8,317 nucleotides of DNA. It comes from RGIG8700 sp045535635 (GTDB taxonomy: Bacteria; Bacillota; Clostridia; RGIG6154). Every line of letters starts with the position of its first letter. Positions within the stretch are counted from its first letter, which is position 1. The notes beneath the pieces are model-generated. The model made no database searches. It had not been told where the DNA came from and worked only from the letters and a program-made list of their open reading frames with translations. Shown piece by piece: positions 4,380-8,317 of this stretch. The position numbers were made by a program, and so were the translations under genes. Location: the NCBI GenBank assembly GCA_045535635.1, contig JAZSLZ010000087.1:1-8317 (forward strand), read 5' to 3'.

Positions 4380-6578
4380 ATGGCGAAGGTGAAAAATATA
4401 ACAAAAAAAAGAACGTTGTTTATGCTTTGCGGTATTGCGGTTTTTGTTGTAATTATGCTTGGAAAAATCTTCTGGATACAGTTTATTGAAGGGGATAAAT
4501 GGCAGGAACTCGCTATGCAGCAGCAGACTAAAGACAGAATTATAAATCCTGCCAGGGGAACAATTTATGATAGAAATATGAAAGAACTTGCAGTTTCTGC
4601 ACCGGTTGACACAGTTGTTGCAGATCCCCAGATTGTAAAGGATAAAGAGGCAGTTGACAGTGTTTCTAAAATTCTGTCTGAAATTCTTGCACTTGACTAC
4701 GAAGATGTTAAAAAAGATGTAACCAAAAATACAAGATATGAAATAATCAGATCAAAGATAGAAGCAGAAGCGGCACAAAAAATAAGAGAACAGATTGCAG
4801 ATGGTAATTTGCCGGGAATTGCAATTGTTGAGGACTCAAAAAGATACTATCCATATAAAAACTTTGCGGCACATGTTTTAGGATATACAGGCACAGATAA
4901 TCAGGGACTTTCAGGAATTGAACTTAAATATGATGAATATTTAACAGGTGAATCAGGAAGAATTGTAACCGCGCAAGATGTTCGCGGCGTTGAAGTTACT
5001 TATGAATATGAACAATATCACAGTTCAAAAGATGGTTGCAGTCTTGTGCTTACAATAGATGAAGTTATTCAGCATTATGTTGAAAATGAACTTGAGACAG
5101 CAATTATAGAAAATGATGCAAAACAAGGTGCTTGTGCAATTGTTATGGATGTAAAAACAGGAGAAATCCTTGCTATGGCAACAAAGCCTGATTTTGACCC
5201 TAACAGTTATGCACTTATAACAGATGAGACTGCATTGGCAGACATAGAAGCAGCAACAACAGATGATGAAAAAAATAAACTTGTAGCGGCGGCAAGAAAT
5301 AAAATGTGGAGAAATAAGGCTGTTGTTGATACATACGAGCCAGGTTCAACATTTAAAATATTAACATCTGCGATAGCTATTGAGCAAAATCTTATTCCTG
5401 AAAACAAAACATTTTACTGTTCAGGTTCAACCGAGGTCGCGGGAACAAGAATAAGATGCTGGAAAGCAGAAGGACACGGAATGCAGACCTTTGCACAGGC
5501 TATACAGAATTCATGCAACCCTGCGTTTATTGAAATCGGAATGAGTGTAGGTAAAGAAAACTTCTTTAAGTATGTAGATGGATTTGGTCTTACTGAAAAG
5601 ACAGGTATTGATGTAACAGGTGAAGCACTTGGCATTTTCTTCGACAAAAATTTATACGGTCCTGTTGAAAATGCAACAACATCTTTCGGTCAGGGTTTTC
5701 AGATTACTCCTATACAGCTTATATCAGCAATAGCTGCAGTTGCAAACAATGGAAAATATGTAACTCCTCACGTTGTTAAAGAAATTATTGACGCAGACGG
5801 AAATGTTGTAAATAAAACAGAAACAAAGGTAAAAAGACAGGTTGTTTCTCAGAAAACAAGCGAAAGATTAAGAAGTATGCTTGAAGATGCAGTTGCTGTA
5901 GGTTCAGGTAAAAATGCATATATTAAAGGATACAGAGTAGCAGGTAAAACAGGTACATCAGAAAAACAACCAAGAAGCGAAAACAAAAAAATAGCATCAA
6001 TGGTTGCTTTTGCTCCTGCAGATGACCCACAGGTTGCAGTTCTTGTTATGATAGATGAACCTGAAGCGGGACAGTACTTTGGTGGTGTTATTGCTGCACC
6101 GGTTGTTGGAAGAATTATGGAAAACACACTTCAGTATTTAGGTGTTGAAAAGGTTCTTACAGAAGAGGAACAAAATCAGGAAATTCAAGTAGTAAACGCG
6201 GTTGGAAAAACAGTTGAGGAAGCAAAAAAATTCGTCGTTGATTCAGGATTTAAATACAGTGTTGAAGGAAACGGTGATAAAATAATAAAGCAGGTGCCTC
6301 AAAGCGGTGTAAGACTTCCAAAAGGAACTGTGATACTTCTTTATACAGAAGAAAAAGAAGCAGACATGGTAACGGTTCCTTCAGTTGCAAATTGTTCGGT
6401 GCTTCAGGCGAATAACATAATTGTCAGCAGTGGACTTAATATGAAAGTCAGCGGTGGCGGAAGCGGAGTTGCACAGGCAAGTGATGCTGTTGCGGCAAAT
6501 CAGGAACCTGCGGCAGGAACAGTTGTTGAAAAAGGCAGCGTAGTATATGTTGAATTCAGACATCTTGATGTAGAATAG
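4380..6578 (+). CDS. Class B penicillin-binding protein (SpoVD/PBP2B type) with PASTA repeats
   Basis: This 732-aa membrane-anchored transpeptidase cross-links peptidoglycan stems outside the membrane. A short cytoplasmic start leads into one membrane helix (about 12-31). The N-terminal dimerisation domain begins near RGTIYDRNMKELA (59-71). The transpeptidase domain (about 246-585) has all three active-site motifs: S323-TFK (nucleophile Ser323, Lys326), S378-C-N, and K523-T-G. Two C-terminal PASTA-like repeats follow (about 600-657 and 662-727). About 30 polar residues (281-309) sit between the DFDPNSY strand and the WRNKAVVDTYEPGSTFK active-site block, longer than in many homologues. AAAGGAG lies 6 nt before the ATG. 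Position between ftsL and murE fits either the division PBP (ftsI/pbpB) or the sporulation paralogue spoVD, and I cannot separate these, so no symbol is given. Confidence 0.95.
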   Translation: MAKVKNITKKRTLFMLCGIAVFVVIMLGKIFWIQFIEGDKWQELAMQQQTKDRIINPARGTIYDRNMKELAVSAPVDTVVADPQIVKDKEAVDSVSKILSEILALDYEDVKKDVTKNTRYEIIRSKIEAEAAQKIREQIADGNLPGIAIVEDSKRYYPYKNFAAHVLGYTGTDNQGLSGIELKYDEYLTGESGRIVTAQDVRGVEVTYEYEQYHSSKDGCSLVLTIDEVIQHYVENELETAIIENDAKQGACAIVMDVKTGEILAMATKPDFDPNSYALITDETALADIEAATTDDEKNKLVAAARNKMWRNKAVVDTYEPGSTFKILTSAIAIEQNLIPENKTFYCSGSTEVAGTRIRCWKAEGHGMQTFAQAIQNSCNPAFIEIGMSVGKENFFKYVDGFGLTEKTGIDVTGEALGIFFDKNLYGPVENATTSFGQGFQITPIQLISAIAAVANNGKYVTPHVVKEIIDADGNVVNKTETKVKRQVVSQKTSERLRSMLEDAVAVGSGKNAYIKGYRVAGKTGTSEKQPRSENKKIASMVAFAPADDPQVAVLVMIDEPEAGQYFGGVIAAPVVGRIMENTLQYLGVEKVLTEEEQNQEIQVVNAVGKTVEEAKKFVVDSGFKYSVEGNGDKIIKQVPQSGVRLPKGTVILLYTEEKEADMVTVPSVANCSVLQANNIIVSSGLNMKVSGGGSGVAQASDAVAANQEPAAGTVVEKGSVVYVEFRHLDVE

Positions 6579-6588
6579 AGGTAAGGAA

Positions 6589-8007
6589 ATGTTACTTAAG
6601 GATTTATTGAATGGAATTGAATATGAAGGCAACGGAGAAATAGAAATAACTTCTGTTGAAAGCTCTTCTTTAACAGTTAAAGAAGGTTCTGCCTTCGTTT
6701 GCATAAAAGGATACGAAACTGACGGACATAAGTATGCGAAAAATGCAGCAGAAAAAGGTGCAGCAGTTATTGTTGCACAGGATGATGTGGATGTTTCATG
6801 TCCTGTTATTAAGGTTAAAGATACAAGAAGAACCCTTGCGGTGATGTGCAATGAATTTCACAATAATCCTTCAAGAGAGTTTAAGCTTGTGGGTGTTACA
6901 GGTACAAACGGTAAAACAACTACCACATTCCTTATAAAGCAGATTCTGGAAAAGGCAGGACAAAAGGTTGGTCTTATTGGTACAAACCAGATAATGATTG
7001 GCAATGAAATTTATCCTGCGTCAAGAACGACTCCTGATTCATTCGAGCTTCAGGGCTTGTTTAGAAAAATGGCAGACAGTAAGGTTGAAACCGTCGTTAT
7101 GGAGGTTTCTTCTCACGCTCTTTATTTAGACAGAGTATATGGATGCGATTTTGATGTTGGAGTATTTACAAATTTAACACAGGACCATCTTGATTTTCAT
7201 AAAACTATGGAAAATTACAGAGATGCAAAGGCAATACTTTTCAATATCTGCAAAAAAGGTGTAATAAATACTGATGATGAAAGTGGTGCATTTATTGCAA
7301 AGAATGCCAAGTGTGAGGTTTTGACATACGGAGTTGACAAAAATGCAGAAATTAAAGCACAAAATCCAGTGCTTGAACAAAGAGGCGTATCTTTTGATAT
7401 TAAAGGAGAAAAATATTCTCTTGCAATACCCGGAAAGTTTTCTGTTTACAATGCACTTTCTGCCATTGGAGCTTTAAAAGCTCTTGGAGTAGATGATGAA
7501 ATAATAAGACAGGGCTTAAGTGAAGCAAGGGGAGTAAGAGGCAGAGCAGAGGTTGTTCCTGTATCGGAAAGCTTTACAGTTTTAGTTGACTATGCACACA
7601 CACCTGACGGAATAGAGAACATACTGAAAACGGCAAAAGGATTTGCCAAAGGCAGGGTTGTTATACTCTTTGGCTGTGGCGGTGACAGAGATAATACAAA
7701 AAGACCTGTTATGGGTGAAATTGCAAGTTCTCTTGCGGATTTTTGTATTGTAACATCGGATAACCCAAGGACGGAAAATCCTATGGATATAATAAATGAA
7801 ATTCTTCCTGGTGTTAAGGGAGAGCATATTGTTATAGAAAACAGAAGAGAAGCTATTGAATATGCTATTAAAAATGCAAAAAAAGATGATGTTATTATCC
7901 TTGCAGGAAAAGGACATGAGGATTATCAGCAGATAGGAAAAGAAAAAATTCATTTTGATGAAGTTGAAATATTAATGGAGCTTAAAGCTCAGATTGGAGG
8001 GAAATGA
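6589..8007 (+). CDS. murE: UDP-MurNAc-L-Ala-D-Glu:meso-diaminopimelate ligase MurE
   Basis: This cytoplasmic ATP-dependent ligase adds the third stem-peptide residue to UDP-MurNAc-L-Ala-D-Glu. At 472 aa it is a little short of the common 480-500 aa. The central domain has the P-loop GTNGKT (105-110), TTPDSFEL (147-154), EVSSHAL (172-178), NLTQDHLDFH (195-204) and YRDAKAILF (210-218), where Lys214 corresponds to the carbamylated lysine of the family. The C-terminal domain has DYAHTPDGIE, GCGGDRD and DNPR (391-394). DNPR is the known mark of meso-diaminopimelate rather than lysine specificity, as is KGHEDYQ (441-447) typical of MurE. The usual N-terminal DSR motif reads SSL (26-28) here. AGAGG overlaps the PBP stop codon and sits 7 nt before the ATG, with a 10-nt gap, so the genes are cotranscribed. 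Confidence 0.96.
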   Translation: MLLKDLLNGIEYEGNGEIEITSVESSSLTVKEGSAFVCIKGYETDGHKYAKNAAEKGAAVIVAQDDVDVSCPVIKVKDTRRTLAVMCNEFHNNPSREFKLVGVTGTNGKTTTTFLIKQILEKAGQKVGLIGTNQIMIGNEIYPASRTTPDSFELQGLFRKMADSKVETVVMEVSSHALYLDRVYGCDFDVGVFTNLTQDHLDFHKTMENYRDAKAILFNICKKGVINTDDESGAFIAKNAKCEVLTYGVDKNAEIKAQNPVLEQRGVSFDIKGEKYSLAIPGKFSVYNALSAIGALKALGVDDEIIRQGLSEARGVRGRAEVVPVSESFTVLVDYAHTPDGIENILKTAKGFAKGRVVILFGCGGDRDNTKRPVMGEIASSLADFCIVTSDNPRTENPMDIINEILPGVKGEHIVIENRREAIEYAIKNAKKDDVIILAGKGHEDYQQIGKEKIHFDEVEILMELKAQIGGK

Positions 8008-8317
8008 TGCAGGATATAAAAATTTCAGAAGTTGTTGAAGTTACAGGCGGAAAACTTTTAAGCGGAAACTTAGAAGAAAGCTTTAACTGCATCGGAAAAG
8101 ACTCCAGAGCAGTTAAACAGGGAATGTTTTATATTGCTATAAAAGGTGAAAATTTTGACGGAAACAAATATGCTCAAAGTGCCATGGAAAACGGTGCTAT
8201 GGGTTGTCTTGTTTCAGAGCCTGTCGAAAGCGAAAAGGCAGTTGTACTTGTTGAAGATACAATAGAGGCTCTTGGTAAGCTTTCAAAATATTACAGAAAT
8301 AAATTTGATATTCCTTA
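8007..8317 (+). CDS. murF: UDP-MurNAc-tripeptide:D-Ala-D-Ala ligase MurF, N-terminal part
   Basis: MurF joins D-Ala-D-Ala to the UDP-MurNAc tripeptide, completing the cytoplasmic pentapeptide precursor. Only 103 codons are present before the right edge. They show the Mur ligase N-terminal domain: GKDSRAVKQGMFYIAIKGE (about 31-49), FDGNKYAQSAMENGA (50-64) and the LGKLSKYYRNKFDIP segment that in MurF leads into the P-loop, which is outside the window. Two adjacent ATGs exist at 8004 and 8007 in the same frame. GGAGG (7996-8000) is 3 nt from the first and 6 nt from the second, so I prefer 8007. Either way the start overlaps the murE stop, indicating translational coupling. Gene order after murE also supports MurF. 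Confidence 0.93.
   Translation, partial: MQDIKISEVVEVTGGKLLSGNLEESFNCIGKDSRAVKQGMFYIAIKGENFDGNKYAQSAMENGAMGCLVSEPVESEKAVVLVEDTIEALGKLSKYYRNKFDIP

Noticed and set aside
6381..6851. A 156-codon minus-strand reading frame across the PBP and murE junction.
   Set aside because: It is antisense to PASTA and MurE sequence that is strongly family-like, so it is a shadow of those genes.

Overview
This AT-rich window fits a low-GC Firmicute, most likely a member of the Clostridia. The evidence is the gene content and order, the strong purine-rich ribosome binding sites, a class B penicillin-binding protein with C-terminal PASTA repeats, and a MurE carrying the meso-diaminopimelate signature DNPR. The species cannot be named from sequence alone.

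Layout. Positions 1-2033 are on the minus strand and hold a glycogen operon: glgA (glycogen synthase, first gene) followed 19 nt later by glgP (glycogen phosphorylase, running off the left edge after 196 codons). Positions 2034-2266 are a divergent control region. A good extended -10 promoter fires left into glgA. A second promoter fires right into mraZ and is followed directly by four GTG-containing boxes at 10-11 bp spacing, the expected operator for MraZ. Positions 2267-8317 are on the plus strand and hold the start of the division and cell wall (dcw) cluster in its standard order: mraZ, rsmH, an ftsL-like membrane protein, a SpoVD/PBP2B-type transpeptidase, murE and murF (cut by the right edge).

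How the genes work together. MraZ is the local regulator of the cluster. RsmH modifies 16S rRNA in the ribosomal P site. The FtsL-like protein and the PBP are divisome parts that build septal peptidoglycan. MurE and MurF add the third residue and the terminal dipeptide to the UDP-MurNAc peptide precursor. The left operon makes and breaks down storage glucan, and its only visible link to the dcw cluster is the shared 233-bp divergent spacer.

The coding content is conventional and I see no new multigene system. The less ordinary signals are in the spacers: the phased T7A4 tracts and MraZ boxes before mraZ, a 127-bp spacer with imperfect inverted ends between rsmH and ftsL, and a 13-bp perfect hairpin without a U-tract before the PBP gene.
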